Assembly (NCBI GenBank): GCA_027577415.1 | Contig: JANBQS010000522.1 | Coordinates: forward strand, 1-16,078 | DNA: 16,078 nt | Reading direction: 5' to 3' | From: Coemansia sp. RSA 922 | Taxonomy: Eukaryota; Kickxellomycota; Kickxellomycetes; Kickxellales; Kickxellaceae | Part shown: one piece after another, positions 5,773 to 14,276 of the stretch | How positions within the stretch are numbered: the stretch's first letter is position 1 | Layout of the letters: each line of letters starts with the position of its first letter | The notes under the pieces: model-generated | Told to the model about the DNA's origin: nothing | Seen by the model: the letters and a program-made list of their open reading frames with translations, nothing else | Database searches by the model: none | Position numbers and translations under genes: made by a program

Positions 5773-8169
5773 CTACTGGCTGTCAAGCTCGACATAGTTG
5801 GCTGGGAATAAACCGTACTCGCCCTTTTGGTTAACGCCCTCCCACCACTCGCTTGAGGGGAACTCGATATGAGTGATAATCTCGCCCTCTTTGAACGAAA
5901 GCTCGCCCTCTTCGTCCGCATCGTAGTCGTACACAGCAGTGGCGTAGTTCTCACCTAGATCCTGCTGAGGCGGAGCAACAGCTGCCGGAGCCGGCGGTGG
6001 TGGTGGCGGAGGAGCCATCGGAGCCGGCGGGCAGCCACGAGGAGGTAGCATGGGTGGTGGTGGTGCCGTGGGAGCAGCTGGGGGTGGTGGAGGCGCCATG
6101 GGAGGCAAGGCTGGTCCTCCACGAGGCGGAAGACCTGGCGCTGCCTCTGATGCTGGGCCACGTGGCGGCAGAGACGGAGCCGGAGGAGCAGTTGGAGCCA
6201 TTGGGGGCGGAGGCGGTGCCATTGGTGCCATTGGCGGAGGTGGAGGAGCTACTGGCGCCATTGGAGGCGGAGGCGGTGCCATAGGAGCTGCTGGCGGTGG
6301 TGGAGGAGCCATAGGAGCTGGTGGAGGAGGTGGCATAGAACGAAGAGGCGGAACTTGTTCGCTGCTAGTATCCTCAATCATTTCGACAAAGTTAGCAGGG
6401 AAAACGCCCTGACGCAACCCATCCTCACTCTCGCCAGCCCACCATCCCGGGTCTAGCTGGTCAACGCTGTAGATAATTTCGCCTTCCTTGAAAGCGAGCT
6501 CATCTTCCGCCTCGGCATCGTAGTCATAAACTGCACGCGCTAGAGGCCCCCGAGATGAAGCTGCGGGTACAGACTGAGCGCTACTACGCTGGCGCTCAGC
6601 TTCAGCTGCCTTGGCGGCATCCTGCTCTTGTTGGAGCAGGCGCCGCTCCTCTTCGTCTCGCTGCATCTGCTGTTGCGCCCTGCGTTGCTCTTCATCGCGT
6701 TGCTGCTGAGTCCTACGCTGCTCGTCATCTCGTTGCTGCTGAGCTCTACGCTGCTCTTCGTCGCGCTGTTGTTGAACTCGGCGTTGCTCCTCGTCTCGTT
6801 GCTGCTGTTGTTGCTGTTGCTTGCGCCGGTCTTCTGCGTCTTCTTCCTGCTGGCGCCTGCGCCGTGCCTCCTCCTCCTCGCGCTGCTGGGCCTGTAGATG
6901 CTGCGATGCTGGTGGTGGTGACTGTGGTTGCTTCCAAGAGTGAGTTGGGGGAGCTGCTGGTGGTGATAGCGCAGACTGCGATCCGCCTCGGGCGCGCCTT
7001 AGAGCTTCGAGCTCAGCCTTCCTCTCCGACGCCTCGTTCTCAGCAGAGGCCATCGGGCCAGACGCACCTCCCAAGTTGGAATTGAGCAAACGGCGATTGC
7101 GGAGCATCTCGAGCTCATTCTTAGTCTGGTCTGCTTGAGTAAACTGAGCTGATGGTTCAGTCGGAGTGCCAGCGCCCATACGCGATCCAGCCGACATCGG
7201 AGGCAGCGTCGGCGTAACACCGCGCGACACGTTGGCGGGCGATTGTCCGCGACTGCCTCTCCGCAGGGCATCAAGCTCGGCCTGGCGCTCCTCTTGCTGC
7301 GACTTGTACGCGGTTGCTGGCGGAGCTACAGGGTAGACAGGCTCTGGTACGGGCGACTTGGGCGGCAGCGGTGAAACGGGAGGAGACGATTGGTACAAGG
7401 GCTTTGTTGCTGTTGCTGCTGAAGACGGGCCACTGTGCCCACCGCCGCCAAAGAAGGATGAGGCCGGCCGGCCGCCGGAACTAGCACCGCCAAACAGGGG
7501 CTTGGTTCCGCCTATAGACGGGGGCGCCCCTCCTGTTAGCTTGGGCACATAGCTAGGCTTAGCAGCTGGTGCTGACGGAGGTGGAGGCTTCGTTGCAGCA
7601 GCGGCCGCACCCCACGAGGCGTTCTTGGTCACAGCCGGAGCCCCGTAAGTTGCGCCCTTTTTGAATCCTGCACTGCTACCAGCGCCAAACGAAGGCTTTG
7701 CTGCTGGAGCTGGAGGTTGGCGCCTGGGCTGCGTGTGGTAAGAGTACTGCGCACCCGAGCTGCGCTCAACCTTGTCCATGATCTCACTGGCCTGGATATC
7801 ATCCGCGCAGTGCGCAATAACTGTAACGTGCGACCCGCTCAGCACCTGCTGCACCTCTCCCACTTGTGAGCTAACAAGGCCCTTGCGAAACACGGGCACG
7901 CCCTGGCCACACCAGGAAATAAAGACAAACTTTGGCAGGCGGGTGTTGGGGTCCTCAACGCGTACAAAGCCAAACTGCACTTTGCCGTCATCAAACTCGT
8001 CGGCGAGGTCTTCTAGACCGCCACCGCCCTGTGCTTGCACGTTGAGTGCGTTGCCGCCGCGGTCAAAGCCATACACCGCCCAAGAGATGCTGCGGTCATT
8101 TCCAACTATACGCTGGTGCGTGGACGCAATCTCGTTGGCATGCGCCGAGAGGTCCAGGTTGCTTGACAT
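5773..8169 (-). CDS. ABP1: Actin-binding protein 1 (ADF-H domain plus two SH3 domains)
   Basis: The 798-residue product is Abp1, which coats branched actin at endocytic sites and recruits partners through SH3 domains. Residues 1-145 form an ADF-homology domain (SISWAVYGFD, VQFGFVRVEDPN, KFVFISWCGQGVP, CADDIQASEIMDKVERSSGAQYSYH). Residues 150-290 are disordered with PxxP motifs. Three ELxxLR elements lie near 298-304, 352-357 and 386-392. A Gln/Arg/Glu coiled coil covers about 428-525. SH3-1 is at 543-596 (ALYDY-type AVYDYDAE, WW, FPANFVE), a proline-rich linker at 597-739, and SH3-2 at 740-798 (AVYDYDADEEGELSFKEGE, EWWEGV, FPANYVEL). Budding yeast Abp1 has one SH3; two occur in other fungi. 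The yeast-type acidic DDW motif that binds Arp2/3 is not visible. The frame is open upstream to 8307, but the domain begins at ATG 8169; the extension would be an unlikely hydrophobic leader. Confidence 0.97.
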   Translation of the reverse strand: MSSNLDLSAHANEIASTHQRIVGNDRSISWAVYGFDRGGNALNVQAQGGGGLEDLADEFDDGKVQFGFVRVEDPNTRLPKFVFISWCGQGVPVFRKGLVSSQVGEVQQVLSGSHVTVIAHCADDIQASEIMDKVERSSGAQYSYHTQPRRQPPAPAAKPSFGAGSSAGFKKGATYGAPAVTKNASWGAAAAATKPPPPSAPAAKPSYVPKLTGGAPPSIGGTKPLFGGASSGGRPASSFFGGGGHSGPSSAATATKPLYQSSPPVSPLPPKSPVPEPVYPVAPPATAYKSQQEERQAELDALRRGSRGQSPANVSRGVTPTLPPMSAGSRMGAGTPTEPSAQFTQADQTKNELEMLRNRRLLNSNLGGASGPMASAENEASERKAELEALRRARGGSQSALSPPAAPPTHSWKQPQSPPPASQHLQAQQREEEEARRRRQQEEDAEDRRKQQQQQQQRDEEQRRVQQQRDEEQRRAQQQRDDEQRRTQQQRDEEQRRAQQQMQRDEEERRLLQQEQDAAKAAEAERQRSSAQSVPAASSRGPLARAVYDYDAEAEDELAFKEGEIIYSVDQLDPGWWAGESEDGLRQGVFPANFVEMIEDTSSEQVPPLRSMPPPPPAPMAPPPPPAAPMAPPPPPMAPVAPPPPPMAPMAPPPPPMAPTAPPAPSLPPRGPASEAAPGLPPRGGPALPPMAPPPPPAAPTAPPPPMLPPRGCPPAPMAPPPPPPPAPAAVAPPQQDLGENYATAVYDYDADEEGELSFKEGEIITHIEFPSSEWWEGVNQKGEYGLFPANYVELDSQ
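5953..6381 (-). repeat. Proline-rich linker repeats (MAPPPPP units) between Abp1 SH3 domains
   Basis: About 143 codons encode repeated MAPPPPP, MAPVAPPPPP and LPPRG units. The plus strand is GGWGGA-like purine-rich. LPPRG and PPPPP runs are typical profilin and SH3 ligands, so this linker could bind Abp1's own SH3 domains, Sla1 SH3 domains or profilin; that is inference. Confidence 0.85.
6673..6804 (-). repeat. 33-bp tandem repeat coding 11-residue QQQRDEEQRRx units in Abp1
   Basis: Four near-identical units QQQRDEEQRR(V/A/T) and a fifth diverged unit (QQQMQRDEEERRL) follow one another without gaps. An 11-residue period is the hendecad pattern of right-handed or straight coiled coils. The DNA copies differ mostly at third positions, so the protein pattern seems to be kept by selection. 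Confidence 0.9.
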
Positions 8170-8521
8170 GTCGAGGTTTACGAATAAGCTGCTACTAATA
8201 GTTGGCAAGAAAAAAGATAGCAGTTGGTGAAATATAATGGAAAAAAGCGGTTGGTAGAAGAGAAAGGACGCGTGAGTGTGACATACCCACGCCAAGCTCA
8301 ATGCCAAGCTACTCCTTTGTCCCTAAACCTCTGATAGACACATTGGCCAGCAACGGACATTTGATGTACATCCGCTTTCCCCGCTACTTTTCCGATTACT
8401 CCTTGCTTGGATTTTTTTTTGCTTCTTGACTACTGTCTGGCCGAGCTCAGTTCACTACTCTTTTTTTTTTCACATTTGGTTAACATAGTACCAGCGTCGG
8501 TAGACAACAAACGCAGAAAAC
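8170..8521. promoter_or_regulatory. 352-bp divergent promoter shared by abp1 and sla1
   Basis: The start codons of abp1 (minus) and sla1 (plus) face away from each other across this spacer. T-runs of about nine to ten bases lie near 8410-8419 and 8461-8470 on the sla1 side, and pyrimidine-rich minus-strand sequence precedes abp1. An AT-rich element AAATATAAT near 8229-8238 is a weak TATA candidate. Both genes act in the same endocytic actin patch, so shared control is plausible. Confidence 0.7.
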
Positions 8522-11500
8522 ATGCCACTGGCCGAGGTGCGTCGGGCTATTTACGCCTACGAGCCAGCTGATGGCGATGAGCTCGCAATCAAGGAAGGCG
8601 ATGTGCTGTACATTCTTAGCAGCAATGACCCCGACTGGCTTCAGGCCAAGCGCAAACCTGTTGACGCCGACGACGCCGAAGAACAGGGGTTGGTTCCTGC
8701 CAACCACACTGAAATTGTAAGAATGTTACTTATACGGGGCCTTGGCCCGGGCCCACTGACCTGGAAGAAGGCGGTCAGGGGGGAACAACCACCACTCCTA
8801 TCTGATATGCACATCAGTACTAACCTTTTACTTGGTATCTTTGATAGGTTGAGCCGATCTCGCAAGCAAGGGCCTTGTATGACTACGAGCCCACGCAGGA
8901 CGAGGAAACGACACTGGTTGAAGATGAGCGCGTTCAGATCATTGAAGGCGATGATCCTGACTGGTACATGGCGAGAACTAAGGGCGGCTGCGGCTTTATC
9001 CCCAAGGCATACGTAGAGCTCATTTCGAACGAGCAGCCGCCGCAGCAGCAGCAACAGCAGATGAGAAATGCAGAGGTGCACGTTGACGAGGCACATACGC
9101 CCACTCCAGATCATACTGTTCAGGCTCCTTTGTCTCTGCCTCCACCTCCGCCGCCGCCGCCACTACCACCGCCTCCACTCCCAGTACAACCCTCTAGTGG
9201 AGCAACGCCGACTCGTGCGACATTACCACCTCCTCCGCCTCCTCCGCCACCGCCTCCTCCCCCCCTTCCTCCGATATCTACTATGACACAGAGCTTGCCT
9301 GCGACATCGACTGTTACTCAGCCCAGCAACACTATATCGCACTTTAGTGTAGTTGAGGGTAAAAAGAAGAAGGGCGGCAAGGTAACACTGGGCATTAGCA
9401 ACGCAGCGCTAGTAATAGACAGCTATAGCGACACGGTTGCGCCCAAGCGCTACGCCATGGCACAGATATCAAAGTGCACGGCCAAAAAGGCTGTGCTGGG
9501 TATTGAAATTGGTGGCTACGAACCCGCAGCATTCGACTTTACTTGCGGTTCTGTTGCCGAAGCGGAACGTATCTTGGACTCTGTCAATGCGGCCCGGCGT
9601 GGGATGTTTATCGGTGATCGGATAGTGGGAGAAAAGTCCAGCGACGATGCATCGCTTCCGCTACCATCAAGGGAAAGTCAGCACTTGGCTCCCTCGCCTC
9701 AGCCGGCGCCTCAACCAGCAGCGACAGGAGCATCCGCTGTAAACATGCCTGTTTTGCCACCACACACGACCACTTCACAAGAGCATGCCATGGTTCTCTA
9801 TGAGTTTAGCAGCGACGACCCTGAAGAGCTGACAGTGTCCGAGGGCGACCGAGTCTTGGTATTGGATAAATCCGACCCAGAGTGGTGGCAGGTTCAGCTC
9901 TCTCCGCCCCATGGTCGTGCTGGCCTTGTACCAGCATCATATGTCGAACTACAGCCTGCGTCATTGAGCGAGGGCCTCGATAACGAATATGAGCCGCCTG
10001 CCGCGCCGCCTGCCAATGTGGTGAGCACTCCGCCATTGCCTACGCGCACCGACACAGTGCGGCGAGCAGCGTCTCGAGCACATATGGCCACTCCGGCAGC
10101 TCCGCCAGTACTATCACCGTCAGCGACCTATGCTGTACCGAGTCAGATAGACCGCAGTGTGACAACACCGCCTGGCAGTCGTCGTGCGCCAAGCGACTCG
10201 GACAATATGCCCTTGCACTTGCTGCAGTTGCGACAGGCACAACAAGCAGAGCCCCTAGTTGCTGCGCCTGCTCCTATTGCGGAAGGTCCTGATCTGAGCA
10301 AAGTACGCACGTGGACTGACGGCTCTGGCGCCTACACGGTTGAAGCTCAGTTTTTGCGCCTCGATCCAGACGGCCAGGTGCACTTGCACAAGACCAACAA
10401 CAAGAAAATCACAGTGGACTTGGCAAAGTTCTCACCAGAGGACCGGCAGTACGTAGAGGGCGTGACTGGTAGCAGCATCCCGCCCGCCATGCCAGTCAAG
10501 CCGATGACCGCACGCCAGAGGCAGCAAGAGAGCGCGCGAAAGCACCCCGAGAGACGGCCGATCAACTACGACTGGGACTGGTTTGACTACTTTACCCTCA
10601 AGTGCGGCGTCAGCGCTGACAACGCATTGAAGTATGCCACTTCGTTTGTAGCTGAGCGGCTGGATGATGAGTCGATACCTGAAATTACAGCCGAGACCCT
10701 TCGGACGCTGGGCGTCAAGCCGGCAGATATCCCCAAGCTCGAGCGCGCATTCCGCGTCCACCAGGGCCTGCCAGTGGAACCACTTCAAGAACCCAAGCCT
10801 GTTATAGGCTCGCCGTCTTGGGCCCAACAGCCGCCACGTAGCCCTGGTGTCAGCTCGCCCAAGGTGCCATCAGAGTCGGCTGGCCGCACTCAGCCACGAC
10901 GTGCCGCTAACAACCCGTGGGGAATTGACTCGGAGCTTGACCGTCGGTCGGACCGCAGGAAGCAAATCGACTCTGACGAGGCCCTTGCTCGGCGGATGCA
11001 AGAAGAAGAGCAGCAGCAGTCCCACGGCAAAAAGCAAACCAATGCTCGCAAGCAAAACTTATCCCGCAGTCCCGCCGCCGACCCGTTTACCTCGCTAGAT
11101 GTGCCAGTCGCATCGTCGCCTTCACCGTCGTCTCCTCGCCCAACTGGCTCGCATCCCGCTACTACGAACAAGCTGCCGCTTAACTTGGCTGTCGGCAGCC
11201 GCAAGCCCGCAAAGACTCAAGCTTCTGTAGTCGACCCTGTTCAGCTGCGATCGGCGCAGCAAAAGCTTGGAGGACCGACTAGCCTAAGCCCTACTACCAC
11301 TCGTGATATTGGCGCGTCAGGCGTAAATGCTGGATCGTCTAGTCGAAACGCGTTGGACGAGGCGTTTGGGATGGGAGGACCTAGCAGGTCGCCGCCGCCA
11401 CAGCAAGAGCAACTCCAGAACCTGCCACCGCGCTCGCGCCCTACTGCTTCTCGCAACCAGTCAGCCATTACAGCCAACATGGCCCCGCTTATTGCCACGC

Positions 11501-13074
11501 CCTCCGCAAGTACGCCATCTCAGCAGCAGGCGAACTTGCAAGGAATGGGCGAGTTGACAACTCAGCGCATGGCTGTAGCTGCAGCAACTGGAAACACGGC
11601 GCAGATCGACCGTTTGGAGCAGATGGCCAAAGCAAAGGCGCAAGAGCTTGCGGTGCAGGAGGCCCGCATCAAGCAGCAGCAGGAAGAGATCCGCCAGCAG
11701 GCCATGTTCTTGCAACAGCAGCAGCAGCAACTATTGCAAATGCAGCAGACGCAAAAGGTTGAGGCGCAGCTGAAGCAGCTGAAGGAGGACAAGGAGCGGC
11801 TGGAGACCCAGCGCCAGGCGGAGGCGATGAAGCAGCAAGTCGAGATGCTTAAGAACCAACAGGAGCAGATGCTGCGGATGCAACAGATGGCCACTCAGGC
11901 CCGCGGGCTCCAAGCAGCCGCTGGTAACAGCGCTGCCCAGACGCCCGTCCCTGCCCCTATAACTATGTCCGTTCCGATTCAGCAGCAACCACCGCTTCAG
12001 CAGACGTCGATGATGGGCGCGAATATGAGCTCGATTACTGGAGGCGGCCAGCTCCAGCAAAAGCCCGTGCCGTTGTCTAGTCGGCTGCCTCCCCCGCTTA
12101 TCCCGTCACAGATGAGCAAGCCGATGACCCTTCAGCCGAGCCAGACCAACTTACAGCAGCAGCAGCAGCAAGCCAACTCGTTTGCTCAGCGGCAACAGCA
12201 GTTTGGCGCACCCAACTCGGTATCGCCAGTAGGCATGTTTTCGGCGGCACATGGCATTACCAATCTCCCCGCAGCAAGCTCTTCGACCACAGGCCTTGTT
12301 CCAGCTGGAATGGGCGGTGGTATATTTGCAAACCATGCCGTGACTGGGTCGACTCCAAACTTGGGCAGCTTTACGTCTACCAATCACGCAATGGCTAACG
12401 CCGGAGGCTTTGTTGGAGGATTCTCTACTAGTGGTGGTGGTGGCGCTCTGGCTGCTGGCTATAACAACAATAGCGGCAATATCGCGGCTACTCACAGCGT
12501 TACGAACTTTGGCTCGTACAACAGTAACCAGATGAACCAGCCAAGCGCTCAGTTTATGACCCAGCAGCAACAGCAGCAGCGTCAATTGCATCCAAACTCG
12601 GCGTTGGCTATAGGCAGCGGCGGCATCAACTCGACCCCCGTGAACCAGGCTGGAAGCAAGTACGATTTGCTCAAGTCGGTCAATCCGCATGCGCCTAGTG
12701 TATTTAGCGGCAACATTCAGCAGCAGCCGCAGCAGCAGATGCCCGGAATGCAGAATGCTCAGTACTCTACTTCGTCTATCGTAACCTCGTCGGGATACAA
12801 CTTGAACAGCAATCCACTGCAACAGTCGGCTGGTATTGGACAGCGGCCAGCAGGACCGACCGGAATATTTGCTATGGCTAACCCTACGCTCGGCAACCAG
12901 CAGCTACAACTACAGAACCAGCAGCAGCAGCAACTACAGCAGCAGCAGCAAAATATGCTCCAAACCCAGATGATGAACCAGCAACAACAACGGCCGCAAC
13001 AGCCTCAACAACAGCAGCAGATGTTTAACACCAACCAAGCTGCCGGGTTTGGCAGCCAGATGCAGTGGCACTGA
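8522..13074 (+). CDS. SLA1: Sla1 endocytic coat adaptor (three SH3, SHD1, SHD2), two exons
   Basis: The gene is join(8522-8716, 8848-13074), coding 1473 residues. Sla1 is an early clathrin-coat adaptor that binds NPFxD cargo signals through SHD1 and restrains the Arp2/3 activator Las17. Domains in order: SH3-1 (5-64; AIYAYEPADGDEL, DPDWLQAK, LVPANHTEI), SH3-2 (71-125; ALYDYEP, DPDWYMAR, FIPKAYVELI), polyproline (162-207), a PH-like region (about 229-321), SH3-3 (378-434; MVLYEFSS, PEWWQV, LVPASYVEL), SHD1 (548-606; VRTWTDGSGAYTVEAQFL, VHLHKTNNKKI), SAM-like SHD2 (636-706; DWFDYFTLKCGVS), disordered sequence, a Gln-rich coiled coil (about 967-1091) and a Gln/Asn/Gly/Ser-rich tail. Yeast Sla1 is 1244 residues. 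I find no LxxQxTG Ark/Prk kinase motifs in the tail. The intron falls exactly between the first two SH3 domains. Confidence 0.97.
8717..8847 (+). other. sla1 intron (131 nt) with TACTAAC branch site
   Basis: Donor GTAAGA follows codon 65 and the acceptor GATAG ends at 8847. TACTAAC at 8818-8824 is a perfect match to the yeast branch consensus, 23 bases before the acceptor AG ends. Splicing is phase 0 and joins NHTEI to VEPISQARALYDYE, which completes SH3-2. Confidence 0.93.
9136..9273 (+). repeat. Polyproline tract in Sla1
   Basis: Two blocks of proline codons, mostly CCT, CCA, CCG and CCC mixed, encode runs of eight to thirteen prolines broken by LPP. The mixed codons argue that the protein run is selected and that this is not a simple microsatellite. 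They are likely SH3 or profilin ligands. Confidence 0.85.
11551..11925 (+). repeat. Gln/Glu/Lys-rich coiled-coil segment of Sla1
   Basis: The codons give a long helical run rich in Gln, Glu, Lys, Met and Leu, with heptad-like spacing of Leu and Met (for example LKQLKEDKERLETQ and VEMLKNQQEQMLRMQQM). It probably mediates self-association or binding to other coat proteins. Confidence 0.75.
12900..13062 (+). repeat. Glutamine-codon repeats in the Sla1 C-terminal tail
   Basis: CAG and CAA codons are mixed in runs of two to six Gln, interrupted by Leu, Asn and Met. Further such runs lie at 9043-9060, 11713-11730 and 12154-12171. The tail composition resembles prion-like domains. Confidence 0.8.
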
Positions 13075-13157
13075 TTGACACTTTGTCGCCTGTCTATTAT
13101 CTACCAATATATCTCGACTATTAGTAATTATATTAGTATTATTGATTGTTAGGTAAT
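13075..13157. terminator. 83-bp convergent 3' region between sla1 and the 7TM gene
   Basis: Both genes end here, reading toward each other. The sequence is AT-rich with TATAT and repeated TTAT/ATTAG elements; no AATAAA hexamer is visible on either strand. 3' ends must overlap or lie very close. Confidence 0.4.
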
Positions 13158-14276
13158 TTAAACATAGGTGTAATCGTCCTTTTGTGCGCTGAAGGCACTA
13201 CTCGGCAGCGAGGGAGACGGGAGGTGACGAGTAGACTCGGAATCGCTCAATCTGTCAAACTTCTCCACCTTCTTTTTCCTGGTACCACGCAGGCGGGTCA
13301 TGAGCGACTTGCGATAGACGTCGAGGGCGGGGTTCATGCAGTAGACGATAAAGTTGAGGGTACCTTGCGTCGACGGCAGCACGTTGGACAGCACAAAGAG
13401 CCAGTACGGAGGAGCGGCGAGCAGGTTGCCGACGACGAGCAGAGTTTGAGTCACAATGGGGATAATCGGGTAGCAAGTAACGCGAAGAGTCACCGAACGG
13501 ATATATTTTTTTCTCTCTTCCGACAGGGCATTTAGAGTAGCCGTATCCAGTAGGTCGAGCTTTTCGGGAGCGCCATGAGTAGCCGAGGCCTCGCGCCACA
13601 CTTGTGACATCTTGAGATATGTGAAGATAGCGACGAAGAAGAGGAAGACGATGCCCACGAAAATCCACATCCACTGGATGAGCCAGAGATTACGACGCGA
13701 GATTTCCAATTCATCTTTGAGGTAAAATACCTGCGCCGAGGGAATCCACATTACAGTTTGGAATACGTAGAGGTAAGGGTGCGTGATAAGGAACGCTAGG
13801 AAGAAGCTTGTAATCTCGTAGTACGGTTGAATGACGCCGGCCCAGTGCGAATTGCGCGTGAGAACTGTGAGCAGGAGCTGGATTCCCATGCACGATGAGA
13901 GAAATACAAAGGACACAGACGACCCTGACATAATCCATAGCATGACGCGTAGACGGGTCTCGGAGAGCTGCTTCATGTAATCGTTGTTGAAAATGAACAT
14001 TTGGCATACCGAGTACACCATGTCACAGGCGGCAATTGACGTCGAGATGCGCATCGAGGGGCGCGCTATTAGACTCCGGTTCCTAAATACTAGCACAATT
14101 GTAGTGAAGATGACGACGGCAGATAATACGATAGAGCAAATGTTGATGCCATAGCCGACGACAGCCCAATCGCCTAGAACACCGTGCAAATTAGCTGGAG
14201 GTGGTTTTGTGCCATTAACTGGTGCGCTACCCTCTCGTGAAGCCACATCGACGATACTTAGCACAATTTGGTTCAT
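13158..14276 (-). CDS. Seven-transmembrane GPCR-like protein, ligand unknown
   Basis: This intronless gene encodes 372 residues starting at ATG 14274-14276; the frame extends upstream to 14339 but that part lacks an ATG-supported family start. Seven hydrophobic segments are visible at about 38-64, 75-96, 112-140, 152-176, 198-222, 262-286 and 290-314. The extracellular N terminus has one N-glycosylation sequon (NGT, 21-23). TM6 contains CYPIIP, like the CWxP proline kink, and TM7 ends in NPALDVYRK, like the NPxxY signature. The third cytoplasmic loop (about 223-260) and the basic, Ser-rich tail (KKKVEKFDRLSDSES) would face G proteins. This suits the fungal Git3/cAMP-receptor-like class of nutrient-sensing receptors better than the pheromone receptors Ste2/Ste3, but I cannot fix the class. 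No link to the neighbouring actin genes is evident. Confidence 0.8.
   Translation of the reverse strand: MNQIVLSIVDVASREGSAPVNGTKPPPANLHGVLGDWAVVGYGINICSIVLSAVVIFTTIVLVFRNRSLIARPSMRISTSIAACDMVYSVCQMFIFNNDYMKQLSETRLRVMLWIMSGSSVSFVFLSSCMGIQLLLTVLTRNSHWAGVIQPYYEITSFFLAFLITHPYLYVFQTVMWIPSAQVFYLKDELEISRRNLWLIQWMWIFVGIVFLFFVAIFTYLKMSQVWREASATHGAPEKLDLLDTATLNALSEERKKYIRSVTLRVTCYPIIPIVTQTLLVVGNLLAAPPYWLFVLSNVLPSTQGTLNFIVYCMNPALDVYRKSLMTRLRGTRKKKVEKFDRLSDSESTRHLPSPSLPSSAFSAQKDDYTYV

Noticed and set aside
8170..8307. 46-residue hydrophobic in-frame extension of Abp1 resembling a signal peptide
   Set aside because: Abp1 is cytosolic and its ADF-H domain starts at the ATG at 8169. The apparent hydrophobicity comes from pyrimidine-rich leader sequence read in frame.
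11900..12900. Thr-Gly motifs in the Sla1 tail as Ark/Prk sites
   Set aside because: None has a hydrophobic residue at -5 together with Gln/Asn/Thr/Ser at -2; the closest (NMSSITG) has the Met one position off.
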